This document shows positions 45,520 through 53,868 of a DNA stretch of 64,000 nucleotides, piece by piece (position 1 is the stretch's first letter; every line of letters begins with the position of its first letter). Below the pieces are notes generated by a model. That model was not told where the DNA came from and did not search any database. It worked only from the letters and a program-made list of their open reading frames with translations. The DNA lies in NCBI GenBank assembly GCA_910587195.1, contig CAJUKL010000005.1, positions 10,188-74,187 on the forward strand, in the 5' to 3' direction. The DNA comes from an uncultured Clostridia bacterium. Lineage in GTDB: Bacteria > Bacillota > Clostridia > Lachnospirales > Anaerotignaceae. Made by a program: the position numbers and the translations under genes.

Positions 45520-46902
45520 TTATTTTTTGCCAATACAATATGCAATTACTTGTATTAGAGTTTTACATTCTACAACCTCAATATTTTGTAATGGTATCTT
45601 TCTCATAGAATTTTTAGGAATAAAAACCTTTACAAATCCCATTCTATCCAATTCTCTGACACGAGATTCCATAGAAGGAACTTTTTTTAATTCTCCTGTC
45701 AATCCCACATCTGCAATAAAGGCATAATCCCAAGGAATTGGCTTATGATATACAGAGGAAGCAATACACATAATAACAGCTAAATTAACTGCTTGCTCTT
45801 TTAACTTAATTCCACCCGTTGTCTTAATAACAACATTTTTATCATATAGTGCAATTTTTCCCTTTTGTTCTAAAATAGAAATTAATGTATTCATCTGGTC
45901 TTTTTTCATCGCTTCACAAACACGAGAAGGATATGGTGTAAAAGAATTAGAAACAAGACTTTCAATTTCCGAAATAACAGGACGAGAACCCTCTCTAATT
46001 ACTGTAATTGTGCTACCAGAAACCATTTCTCCCTCTTCTCTTTTGGTAACAAAAAATTCAGAAGGATTATCAATAGACAATAACCCTTTTTCTGTCATAG
46101 TAAAAAAACCCATTTCTCCTGTACTACCAAATCTATTTTTAGTGGCAATAATACTCCTCAACTCTTCTTCATGATTTCCTTCCATTAATAAAACAGTATC
46201 TACTAAATGTTCCAATGAACGCAAGCCTGCCATTTCATCATTTTTATTCATCTGTCCAATCAACATAACTGCTCTTTGCCTGTGCTTATTTTTAGCACAT
46301 TGTACTAATGCATTTGCGCACTCCATTGTTTGAGTAGGATTTCCTGCCCTTGCTGGCAAAAACTCATCTAATGCAAAAGTTTGAATACTATCTGCAATAA
46401 TAAAATCTGCATCTATTTCTGCAACTGCTTCCAACACACTATTTAAACTTGTATCTGCAATAATCCAAATGTTCTCATGAATTTGTTCTAAAATACGGTC
46501 TGCTCTATTTTTAATTTGACTATCACTTTCTTCTCCTGTTGCATATAATACCCTTTTTCCTTGTTTTGCAATTTCTCCTGCAATCGCCAAGGTTAAAGTA
46601 GATTTTCCCCCTCCAGGTGGAGAAGTTAATATTGTTACAGAATCTTTTACAATACCACCTCCCATTACTCTATCAAACTCCTGTATGCCTGTTAAAATTC
46701 TTTGATTTTTTCCCACTTCTACATTTGCTAATTTTAACGCTTTTGGAAAATTCTTTTTTACACCATTACTTTTTTCTTTTTTATTAAAAGAAGAACTTGC
46801 TTCCTCAAAACTATTCCAAGCACCACACTCAGAACAGCGCCCCATCCATTTTAGGGATTCATAACCACATTCTGCACATTTATAAATAGTTTTCGTTTTC
46901 AA
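45520..46902 (-). CDS. radA: DNA repair protein RadA
   Basis: A 460-residue RecA-like branch-migration ATPase. An N-terminal zinc finger (CAECGYES...CSECGAWN) leads into Walker A SPPGGGKST (near residue 93), KNRFG motif at ATKNRFGSTGEMGFF, and a C-terminal Lon-like domain (TGGIKLKEQAVNLAV). Order clpC, small gene, radA preserves the clpC-radA neighbourhood of Firmicutes. There is a terminator between radA and the next upstream gene. Start at MKTKTIYKCAECG. Confidence 0.96.
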   Translation of the reverse strand: MKTKTIYKCAECGYESLKWMGRCSECGAWNSFEEASSSFNKKEKSNGVKKNFPKALKLANVEVGKNQRILTGIQEFDRVMGGGIVKDSVTILTSPPGGGKSTLTLAIAGEIAKQGKRVLYATGEESDSQIKNRADRILEQIHENIWIIADTSLNSVLEAVAEIDADFIIADSIQTFALDEFLPARAGNPTQTMECANALVQCAKNKHRQRAVMLIGQMNKNDEMAGLRSLEHLVDTVLLMEGNHEEELRSIIATKNRFGSTGEMGFFTMTEKGLLSIDNPSEFFVTKREEGEMVSGSTITVIREGSRPVISEIESLVSNSFTPYPSRVCEAMKKDQMNTLISILEQKGKIALYDKNVVIKTTGGIKLKEQAVNLAVIMCIASSVYHKPIPWDYAFIADVGLTGELKKVPSMESRVRELDRMGFVKVFIPKNSMRKIPLQNIEVVECKTLIQVIAYCIGKK

Positions 46903-46929
46903 ATAATTATCTCCTATCCTTAATTAACA

Positions 46930-46959
46930 AAAAATGGACTGTTTTTACAGTCCATTTTT
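46930..46959 (-). terminator. Intrinsic terminator of the 138-residue gene
   Basis: A stem AAAAATGGACTG/CAGTCCATTTTT with T-runs on both strands. Confidence 0.9.
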
Positions 46960-46969
46960 CTGTCAGTAA

Positions 46970-47386
46970 TCAATTTATTTTTTTGATTTCTACTGTTTTT
47001 GTTACATTTTGCTGCATTTCAACACTAAAATTTACTTTGCCAGCCATATTTGTTTTTATCTTTCCTACATTTACACTATCTACCAAAATTTTATATTCCA
47101 TTTCAGGTGCTAATTCCAATGTTAATTGTAAATCTTCATTTCCTTCCAAAACAAAGTCAACACCTTTTTCTGTCATAGTAAAATTATGTACAGTTGCACC
47201 AGGAACTGCTTCTAATATCATTTTCCCATTTTTTTCTAATTTTGTAATTTCTTTAAATGTTTTTACTTTATACAAATCGCCTTCTACTTCAAAATCTAAT
47301 ACTTTCTTTTTGGAATCTAAAAGATAATTGCCAAAACTAATTGTCCCATTACTTTCTTGTCTAATTAACTCTTGTATTACACTCAT
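46970..47386 (-). CDS. Conserved small protein of unknown function
   Basis: A 138-residue soluble protein with a beta-rich character: SNGTISFGNYLLDSKKKVLDFEVEGDLYKV, then VPGATVHNFTMTEKGVDFVLEG and EYKILVDSVNVGKIKTNMAGKVNFSVE. I recall similar proteins from related Clostridia, sometimes labelled endosialidase, but see nothing that supports an enzyme activity. It stands alone between terminators, between clpC and radA, with a GGAGGAAT site. Function unknown. Confidence 0.75.
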   Translation of the reverse strand: MSVIQELIRQESNGTISFGNYLLDSKKKVLDFEVEGDLYKVKTFKEITKLEKNGKMILEAVPGATVHNFTMTEKGVDFVLEGNEDLQLTLELAPEMEYKILVDSVNVGKIKTNMAGKVNFSVEMQQNVTKTVEIKKIN

Positions 47387-47527
47387 TTTTTATTCCTCCT
47401 GATTGTAGATTCCTATGGTAATATTTCATTGAAAAAAATGTATCTTTATACATATTATATCATAAAAAAAATGCTGAGTATACTGAAATTTCAAAAATAA
47501 AAAGAAAAAACTTTTTATTTTTATAAA

Positions 47528-47562
47528 AGAGCGTTTTTCAAAAAAATTTCAAAAAACGCTCT
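47528..47562 (-). terminator. Intrinsic terminator of clpC
   Basis: A stem AGAGCGTTTTT/AAAAACGCTCT, followed on the minus strand by TTTTAT. Confidence 0.88.
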
Positions 47563-47569
47563 ACAGTCC

Positions 47570-50026
47570 TTAACAATTAGTTTCTTCTACTTTTTGCAGC
47601 ACAAAATTTTTATCCTCTACATTTATTTTTATCTTGTCCCCTTTTTGGAACTTTCCTTCTAAATATTGTTCTGCAAAAAAGTTTTCAATTTTAGATTGAA
47701 TTGCTCTGCGCAATGGTCTTGCTCCATAAGCCTGGTCATATCCTTCTGTAGCAATCAAAGAAATAGCTTCTTCTGAAAAAGATAACTCAATTTGCATATT
47801 TTCTTTCGCTCTTTCAATCACCGTTTTACTCATAAGAGATACAATCTGTTTTAAATTCTCTTGATTTAAAGTATGGAATACAATTGTTTCATCAATACGA
47901 TTTAAAAACTCTGGCTTAAAAATTTGTTTTACTTCTTCCATAACACCTTTTTTCATTTTATCATAATTTTGTTCTTCATTTTCCACGGCAACAAAGCCTA
48001 ATCGTTTTGGTGCAGCAATATTTTTTGCACCAGCATTAGATGTCATAATAATTACTGTATTTTTAAAATCAATTTTTCTTCCATGTCCATCTGTAATATG
48101 TCCATCATCTAATACTTGAAGTAAAACATTAAACACATCAGAAGATGCTTTTTCTATTTCATCAAACAATATAACAGAATAAGGATTTCTGCGCACTTTT
48201 TCGCTTAATTGTCCTCCTTCCTCATATCCTACATATCCGGGAGGAGAACCTATCATTCTGGAAACACTATGTTTTTCCATATATTCTGACATATCAATCC
48301 GTATCATAGCTGTTTCATCACCAAATAAAACTTCTGCTAATGCTTTTGATAATTCTGTTTTTCCTACACCAGTTGGACCTAAAAACAAAAAGGAACCAAT
48401 CGGACGATTAGGGTCTTTTAATCCAACACGACCACGACGCACTGCTTTTGCAATCGCAGAAACTGCTTCTTCTTGTCCAATCACCCTTTTATGAAGTTCT
48501 TCTTCCATATGGAGCAACTTCTGACTTTCTTCTTCTTTTAAACTTTTAACTGGAATACCTGTCCACTTAGAAATAATATCTGCAATTTCTTCTTTTGTAA
48601 CCGTTTGTCCGCTTTGCTTATTTTTTTGTTCCCATACAGATTTTGCATTTTCTAATTGTTTTTTTAATTCTACTTGCTGTTTTTTTACTTCACTAGCCTT
48701 TTCAAATTCCTCTGTTTTAATTGCTTCCTCTTTTTCTTTTTCCAATTCTTCTAATTTTTCTTCTAATTCCTTAATATCTAAAGGCATTGTCACTGTTTTT
48801 AAGCGTAAACTGGAAGCCGCTTCATCAATTAAGTCAATCGCTTTATCTGGTAAATATCTATCTGGCAAGTAACGAATTGCCATTTTTACAGCAGATTCAA
48901 TCGCTTCATCTGTAATAGTAACATTATGATGTACTTCATAACGGTCTTTTAAACCTTTTAACATACTAATTGCTTTTTCTTCTTCTGGTTCTTCTACCTT
49001 TACTGGCTGAAATCTTCTTTCAAAAGCTGCATCTTTTTCAATATATTTTCTATATTCTTCTAAGGTAGTTGCTCCAATTAGTTGTATTTCTCCTCTTGCC
49101 AACAAAGGTTTTAAAATATTAGAGGCATCAATCGCTCCTTCTGCTGCACCTGCTCCAATAATCGTATGAATTTCATCAATAAATAATATAATATTTCCAT
49201 CACTTTGTACTTCTTTTAAAGATTTTTTCATTCTTTCTTCAAATTCTCCACGATATTTAGAGCCAGCTACCATAGAAGATAAATCAAGACTCACAATTTT
49301 TTTATCCTTTAAAATAGAAGGAATATTTCCCTCTGAAATTTTTTGCGCCAGTCCTTCTACAATAGCCGTTTTTCCAACACCAGGGTCACCTACAAGACAA
49401 GGACTATTTTTTGTTCTTCTACTTAATATCTGTATAATTCTTTCAATTTCTCGCTCTCTACCAATAATAGGGTCAAATTTATTATTTTTTGCAAGACTCG
49501 TTAAATCTCTACCATACTTATCTAAATTTTCTGTAATTGACTTTTCGGATAAATTTTCTGTATGATGTCCCATACCGGGAACCATTTGACTTTCACTTTC
49601 TCCTAACATCATCATAATATCTTCATACAGTTTTTGCGCATTTACTCCCATTATCACCAATATCTTCACAGCAATACTATCTGTTTCCTTCATAAGTGAT
49701 AATAATAAATGTTCCGTACCGACATAACCTGTACCCATATGTTGCGCTTCTTGGTTACTAAATTCCAACACTCTCTTTGCACCAGGAGTAAAATCTTGTG
49801 GAATATAAGAAATTGCGCCATGGCTCATTAAAGTGGTAATTTTTTCAAAGACACTATCTGATGTTACGCCTTGTTCTTCTAATGCTTTGCAAGCCACACT
49901 ATCCTCTACTAAAGTTAAACCTAAAAGAATATGCTCTGTTCCAATAAAACGATTTCCTAGTTTTAAAGCAGATTCTTGTGCTAATTGTAAAACAGCTTGC
50001 GCTTTTTTGGTATATCTTCTTTGCAT
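47570..50026 (-). CDS. clpC: ATP-dependent Clp protease ATPase subunit ClpC
   Basis: An 818-residue HSP100 unfoldase. N-domain with two repeats (MQRRYTKKAQAVLQLAQESA...), D1 AAA+ with Walker A GDPGVGKT and Walker B LFIDEIHTI, the UVR/M-domain coiled coil (about 430-470, EKEKEEAIKTEEFEKASEVK), D2 Walker A GPTGVGKTELSKAL and C-terminal Clp D2-small domain. Normal partner ClpP is not in the window. The start is ATG 50026 (MQRRYTK), with AAGGAGGGT. A longer frame to 50071 lacks a site. ctsR, mcsA and mcsB, which usually precede clpC in Firmicutes, are absent, so regulation probably differs. Confidence 0.96.
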   Translation of the reverse strand: MQRRYTKKAQAVLQLAQESALKLGNRFIGTEHILLGLTLVEDSVACKALEEQGVTSDSVFEKITTLMSHGAISYIPQDFTPGAKRVLEFSNQEAQHMGTGYVGTEHLLLSLMKETDSIAVKILVIMGVNAQKLYEDIMMMLGESESQMVPGMGHHTENLSEKSITENLDKYGRDLTSLAKNNKFDPIIGREREIERIIQILSRRTKNSPCLVGDPGVGKTAIVEGLAQKISEGNIPSILKDKKIVSLDLSSMVAGSKYRGEFEERMKKSLKEVQSDGNIILFIDEIHTIIGAGAAEGAIDASNILKPLLARGEIQLIGATTLEEYRKYIEKDAAFERRFQPVKVEEPEEEKAISMLKGLKDRYEVHHNVTITDEAIESAVKMAIRYLPDRYLPDKAIDLIDEAASSLRLKTVTMPLDIKELEEKLEELEKEKEEAIKTEEFEKASEVKKQQVELKKQLENAKSVWEQKNKQSGQTVTKEEIADIISKWTGIPVKSLKEEESQKLLHMEEELHKRVIGQEEAVSAIAKAVRRGRVGLKDPNRPIGSFLFLGPTGVGKTELSKALAEVLFGDETAMIRIDMSEYMEKHSVSRMIGSPPGYVGYEEGGQLSEKVRRNPYSVILFDEIEKASSDVFNVLLQVLDDGHITDGHGRKIDFKNTVIIMTSNAGAKNIAAPKRLGFVAVENEEQNYDKMKKGVMEEVKQIFKPEFLNRIDETIVFHTLNQENLKQIVSLMSKTVIERAKENMQIELSFSEEAISLIATEGYDQAYGARPLRRAIQSKIENFFAEQYLEGKFQKGDKIKINVEDKNFVLQKVEETNC

Positions 50027-50063
50027 ATGTAACCCTCCTTTTGGGTTATTTGTAATAGTATTG

Positions 50064-50090
50064 TTAGCCAATCACTTTTATGATTGCTAA
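50064..50090 (-). promoter_or_regulatory. Inverted repeat in the clpC leader
   Basis: TTAGCCAATCA (50064-50074) and TGATTGCTAA (50081-50090) form a stem with one bulge in the region upstream of clpC. There is no CtsR-type AGTCAAA repeat. Possible operator or leader hairpin. Confidence 0.4.
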
Positions 50091-50101
50091 TTTTTCTATA
50101 A

Positions 50102-50128
50102 AAGAAAAGAACAATTCGTTCTTTTCTT
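50102..50128 (-). terminator. Intrinsic terminator of the GH13-rluA transcript
   Basis: A perfect 11-bp stem AAGAAAAGAAC/GTTCTTTTCTT with a 5-base loop, followed on the minus strand by TTTTAT. Confidence 0.8.
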
Positions 50129-50182
50129 AGAAATTATTATAATACAAAATTAAAAAAATACAACAGCAGAATAATGACAAAT

Positions 50183-50848
50183 TTATTCAAAAACTGTAAA
50201 CTTTGAAAAAGGTTCTTGTTTTGGAATGCTTTGCAATATTAGTTTTTCCTTCGTTTTAGGGTGTTCTAAAGTTAAACGATATGCCCACAATGCAATCATA
50301 GTTCCTTTTTTCCACTTCTGCAACGTATTATATTTTTGGTCACCCCAAATAGGAAGTCCTACATGAGCAAGCTGCACCCTAATTTGATGATGACGACCTG
50401 TTTCCAATCTTATTTTACATAAAGAATAATATTGTTCTTCTTCCTCTATTATTTGCATTGTTTGATAAGTTAATACAGCTTTTTTGCTATTTCTATTTTT
50501 TTCCTCTGTAACAAAAGATAAATTTGTTTTTCCATTTTTCTGTAAATAATTTTCCAATGTTTCTTGCTGTTTTGCCTTTCCGCAAACAACTGCAACATAT
50601 TCTTTTTTTATCTGATTTTGTTGTACCATTTGAGAAAGTTTTGCTTCTTTCTTTTTAGAAAAAAGCAAAACACCTCCCACTGGTCTATCTAAACGATGCA
50701 CTAAATCAATAGTATCATTTTTTAAGTAACGATGTAAAGCTGTCAATATGTCTATATCTCCTGTTTTATCTGGCTGAGTCGGCACACCTGGAGGCTTTAC
50801 TACGCAAATTAAAAAATCGTCTTCATATAATATGGTATCTTCTATCAT
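50183..50848 (-). CDS. RluA-family pseudouridine synthase
   Basis: A 221-residue RNA pseudouridine synthase with the catalytic Asp in VHRLDRPVGGVLLF and a C-terminal ETGRHHQIRVQLAHVGLPIWGD segment. Shorter than RluD because the S4 domain is missing, so target sites cannot be assigned. Its start overlaps the GH13 stop by 4 bases (ATGA), so it is coupled to the alpha-glucan hydrolase gene and transcribed from the same promoter. Confidence 0.9.
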   Translation of the reverse strand: MIEDTILYEDDFLICVVKPPGVPTQPDKTGDIDILTALHRYLKNDTIDLVHRLDRPVGGVLLFSKKKEAKLSQMVQQNQIKKEYVAVVCGKAKQQETLENYLQKNGKTNLSFVTEEKNRNSKKAVLTYQTMQIIEEEEQYYSLCKIRLETGRHHQIRVQLAHVGLPIWGDQKYNTLQKWKKGTMIALWAYRLTLEHPKTKEKLILQSIPKQEPFSKFTVFE

Positions 50849-52953
50849 AAAAAGTTTCCTCTTTTTACTTCTTTTAATACAACACTACTATAAGGCTTTA
50901 AAGTTAAATATAGTTTTCCTTTATTTACCTTATGAGAAATAACATTAATCGAAAATCCAATTTCTGTTGATGTTAAAATTGCTTGCATTTCTGCATTTGC
51001 AGAAACTCCCATTTGCCAAACAGGTATCTCTACTTTCTTTTCTTCTTCTGTATTATTTAAAGCAACAACAATCTTACTTTTTTTATCAAACCTACCATAA
51101 CTTAACAAACCATATCCTGTATATAAAAAGATAAGAGAACCTGTCTTTAATGCACTATATTGTTTATGGATTTTAATAATTGCTTTATGAAATTCTAATA
51201 AGTCAATATCCTCTTTTCCCCAAGGATATGTTCTACGATTATCTGGGTCTGTCCAACCCGCTACCCCTGCTTCATCTCCATAATATATAGTAGGTGCACC
51301 CGGCCATGTCATTTGTATTACAACTGCCTCTTTCATAATTCCTTTGTTGATTCCATTGTTTGCAGCCTCATGTCCTAATGTATGAAGTCGTCCCACTGTT
51401 TTATTTGTTCTTGTCAAAAATCTAGAATGGTCATGATTAGAAAGTTCATTCATAGAAATTTGTATGGATTGCTTTGATAGTTTTGCCATTTGATATAACA
51501 TTGCATTTTTGAAAACAATACTATTGTTTAATAAATCCTTTTTAAAATCTTCACTATGTTTTTCCATTCCTGTTAAAAACCATGACACCGGTTCCATAAA
51601 AGCATCATAATTCATAATGGTATCCCATTGGTCGCCTTGTAACCAAGAAGATGCATCTCCATAATGTTCCGCTAATATAATTGCGTTTGGATTTGCAGAT
51701 TTTACAGCATCTCTAAACTTTTTCCAAAAATAATGATTAAAATTTGGATTTGTTCCTAAATCAGCTGCTACGTCTAAACGCCAGCCATCTGCATTAAAAG
51801 GAGGAGATACCCATTTTTTAGCAATTCCCATAATATACTGAAATAGTTCTGGAGATTCAAAATTTAACTTCGGATGGTTTGGATGTCCCCACCAACCATC
51901 GTAAGTTCCGCTTTCTTTCCAATAAAAATAATTATGGTAAATACTATTACTTTCTATAAAAGCACCCGCAGGATATTTCCCTGTAAAACCATAAAAATTT
52001 TCTCTATCCATCCATTTATGGAAAGCACCACAATGATTAAATACACCATCAAGAATTACTTTAATTCCTCTTTTATGTGCTTCTTCCACAACCTTACAGA
52101 AAAAAGTATTACTTGCTTCTAGATTTTCTGGTGCAGTTGTTCTTTGAATATACATTGTAGCATGGTTATTATTAAACTTTTCAAAAACAAGAGGAGAACC
52201 TCCATCTTCAACTACAACACCAATATGTGGGTCAACATAGTCATAGTCTTGCGTATCATATTTATGATTGCTTGGAGAAACAAAAATTGGATTAAAATAA
52301 ATTGCCTCTACTCCTAATTGTTCCAAATAATCTAATTTATCCAATACACCTTGTAAATCTCCACCATAAAAATGCCTAAAGTCTTCTACTTCTGGTGGAG
52401 CATCCCATTCCATAGCCTGCACAGGCTTTCCTAAGTAAATGTATTCATTTGTTTTTACATCATTTTCTTGATTACCATTACAAAAACGGTCTACATAAAT
52501 TTGATACATAACAGCACCTTTTGCCCAGTCAGGTGTTTTAAAGTTTCTTATTACAGTAAACCAAGTTCCTTCTTCTAAATTTTGATGTAAACCACTCTTT
52601 GTATAATAATAAGAGCTATTTCCTTGCACTAATTCAAAATAATAAGATTTTGTTTTGTTTGTTGGTGGTAAAAAACCTTCATAGAAATCAAAAAACTTTT
52701 CTTGCTTGCATACTTTCATTGGTATTTTTTCACCATCATAACATAAATAAACGTCATCCATATTTCCTCTACCCGTTCGTATCAATACTTGAACGGTATC
52801 ACTGCTGGTTGGTTCTGATGGAATTCTAAAATTTTCTGTTTCATCACTAAAAATAGATTCAATACTTAAAATATCTTTACTTAATTCTGCATTACAAAGT
52901 ATTTTTCCGGCAATACTTAATTCTTTATAAGGTACTGAAAGGTAAAGGCTCAT
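50845..52953 (-). CDS. GH13 alpha-glucan hydrolase (neopullulanase/cyclomaltodextrinase-like)
   Basis: A 702-residue cytoplasmic enzyme. The N-terminal half is a CBM34-like domain (about 1-135). The catalytic barrel starts near residue 145 (WAKGAVMYQIYVDRF). Catalytic residues: nucleophile Asp in GWRLDVAADLG, acid/base Glu in IILAEHYGD, transition-state Asp in ELSNHDHSRF. A beta-rich C-terminal domain closes the protein. It probably splits maltodextrins, cyclodextrins or pullulan. No signal peptide is seen. ATG 52953 follows GGAG at 8 bases and is preferred over ATG 52974, which lacks a site. It leads a two-gene unit with rluA. Confidence 0.92.
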   Translation of the reverse strand: MSLYLSVPYKELSIAGKILCNAELSKDILSIESIFSDETENFRIPSEPTSSDTVQVLIRTGRGNMDDVYLCYDGEKIPMKVCKQEKFFDFYEGFLPPTNKTKSYYFELVQGNSSYYYTKSGLHQNLEEGTWFTVIRNFKTPDWAKGAVMYQIYVDRFCNGNQENDVKTNEYIYLGKPVQAMEWDAPPEVEDFRHFYGGDLQGVLDKLDYLEQLGVEAIYFNPIFVSPSNHKYDTQDYDYVDPHIGVVVEDGGSPLVFEKFNNNHATMYIQRTTAPENLEASNTFFCKVVEEAHKRGIKVILDGVFNHCGAFHKWMDRENFYGFTGKYPAGAFIESNSIYHNYFYWKESGTYDGWWGHPNHPKLNFESPELFQYIMGIAKKWVSPPFNADGWRLDVAADLGTNPNFNHYFWKKFRDAVKSANPNAIILAEHYGDASSWLQGDQWDTIMNYDAFMEPVSWFLTGMEKHSEDFKKDLLNNSIVFKNAMLYQMAKLSKQSIQISMNELSNHDHSRFLTRTNKTVGRLHTLGHEAANNGINKGIMKEAVVIQMTWPGAPTIYYGDEAGVAGWTDPDNRRTYPWGKEDIDLLEFHKAIIKIHKQYSALKTGSLIFLYTGYGLLSYGRFDKKSKIVVALNNTEEEKKVEIPVWQMGVSANAEMQAILTSTEIGFSINVISHKVNKGKLYLTLKPYSSVVLKEVKRGNFL

Positions 52954-53001
52954 GCTAACTCTCCTATCCTGCATACAATTCTTTTTACTCTATACAATTT
53001 T

Positions 53002-53030
53002 ATTATAAATGCCAATAGAAATCATGTCAA
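53002..53030 (-). promoter_or_regulatory. Consensus sigma-A promoter of the GH13-rluA unit
   Basis: TTGACA (53030-53025), a 17-base spacer and TATAAT (53007-53002) on the minus strand, perfect at both boxes. Confidence 0.92.
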
Positions 53031-53051
53031 ATGTATTTATTCGAGCATATG

Positions 53052-53159
53052 AAAAAAGACTACCTGCCGATGATAGTCTTTTTCCACAAAGAGAAGGTAT
53101 TTCTTATTGGGATTGCAGCCTAAAAGACTGCATTGTGAAAATATTGGGGAGTTTTCACA
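53052..53159 (-). ncRNA. Candidate small regulatory RNA with C-rich anti-SD loop
   Basis: On the minus strand a good promoter (TAGACA-17-TATAAT, 53193-53165) sits about 6 bases before an 8-bp hairpin TGTGAAAA/TTTTCACA (53159-53134) whose 10-base loop is CTCCCCAATA. A second hairpin TGCAG/CTGCA (53132-53114) follows, then a single-stranded ACCTTCTC. It ends with a terminator AAAAAGACTA/TAGTCTTTTT plus T-run (53083-53052). There is no open frame. The CTCCCC loop and ACCTTCTC stretch are complementary to Shine-Dalgarno sequences, as in RsaE/RoxS-type small RNAs. About 107 nt. The family is not one I can name, and no search was run. It lies between BofC-like gene and GH13 unit, and its terminator may also end the fab operon. 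Confidence 0.72.
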
Positions 53160-53164
53160 TTTTT

Positions 53165-53193
53165 ATTATAGCATTACTTATATCATCTGTCTA
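53165..53193 (-). promoter_or_regulatory. Promoter of the candidate small RNA
   Basis: TAGACA (53193-53188), a 17-base spacer and TATAAT (53170-53165). Confidence 0.75.
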
Positions 53194-53267
53194 CTAAAAA
53201 TTCAAAAATATAATGAATTTTTTTCAATACAAGAGATTTTTTTGTCTAAAATAAACCAAATTTTAGT

Positions 53268-53819
53268 TTAACTGGTATAATCTGACAAAATTTTATATAA
53301 ATTTTCATCACCTGTTACAGAAATCCCCTCTAATAATCTTTCTCTTTCTTCTAATGGTAATGCAGAAAGAGGTGTATTTGTTATTTCATGTAATATAATT
53401 CCATGTTGTGGTTCTTTATAAAAGACAGCAACATATCCATTTTTTTCTCCTATAATATATTGCTCATTACTTTTCGCTTCTAATGTTTTTCTCATGACAA
53501 CCTCTTTAGAAGAAAAAGAAATAATCTGCCAATCCGTATACACTTTTTTCATATCTTCTAGTGTCATATCTAATAAAAAATATGGTGGCACATCTTCCAA
53601 TGTTTGTGTTACACCATCTTCTGTATAATAATATTCATATACCATTTTTGTAGAAGGTGTAATTCTCCCCGACTCTATCGTAGCTGTAATACTATCTTCT
53701 TCTATTTCCTCTTTTGTTTTTTGAATTTTTTTTTCATATATTCCAATCGTAACTGTGCAACTAACCACAGTAACAAAACAACAAATTACAAATATCCATA
53801 ACATTTCTTTTTTTTTCAT
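53268..53819 (-). CDS. BofC C-terminal domain membrane protein
   Basis: A 183-residue protein with an N-terminal membrane segment (about residues 6-26, MLWIFVICCFVTVVSCTVTIG) and an extracytoplasmic domain. The last 60 residues (ISFSSKEVVMRKTLEA..., PLSALPLEERERLLEGISVTG, YKILSDYTS) fit the BofC C-terminal domain found in spore formers, where BofC restrains SpoIVB-mediated sigma-K checkpoint signalling. The true BofC N-terminal domain is absent, so the role may differ. The start is MKKKEMLW (ATG 53819, AGGAGGGA), not the longer frame to 53906. It is the last gene after accA, and its ribosome binding site lies in a hairpin. Confidence 0.75.
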   Translation of the reverse strand: MKKKEMLWIFVICCFVTVVSCTVTIGIYEKKIQKTKEEIEEDSITATIESGRITPSTKMVYEYYYTEDGVTQTLEDVPPYFLLDMTLEDMKKVYTDWQIISFSSKEVVMRKTLEAKSNEQYIIGEKNGYVAVFYKEPQHGIILHEITNTPLSALPLEERERLLEGISVTGDENLYKILSDYTS

Positions 53820-53826
53820 ACTATCC

Positions 53827-53859
53827 CTCCTGTACCATATCCATAAGTATGTACAGGAG
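53827..53859 (-). promoter_or_regulatory. Hairpin sequestering the ribosome binding site of the BofC-like gene
   Basis: On the minus strand CTCCTGTAC (53859-53851) pairs with GTACAGGAG (53835-53827), extended by ATA/TAT inside. The AGGAG of the downstream ribosome binding site is in the 3' arm. It could be an RNA thermometer-like or antiterminating control, or a weak end of the accA transcript. Confidence 0.65.
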
Positions 53860-53868
53860 TTTCCAATT

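Noticed and set aside
53009..53197. 62-residue plus-strand frame between GH13 and the BofC-like gene
   Set aside because: It is read through hairpins and promoters of the opposite strand, and has no ribosome binding site.
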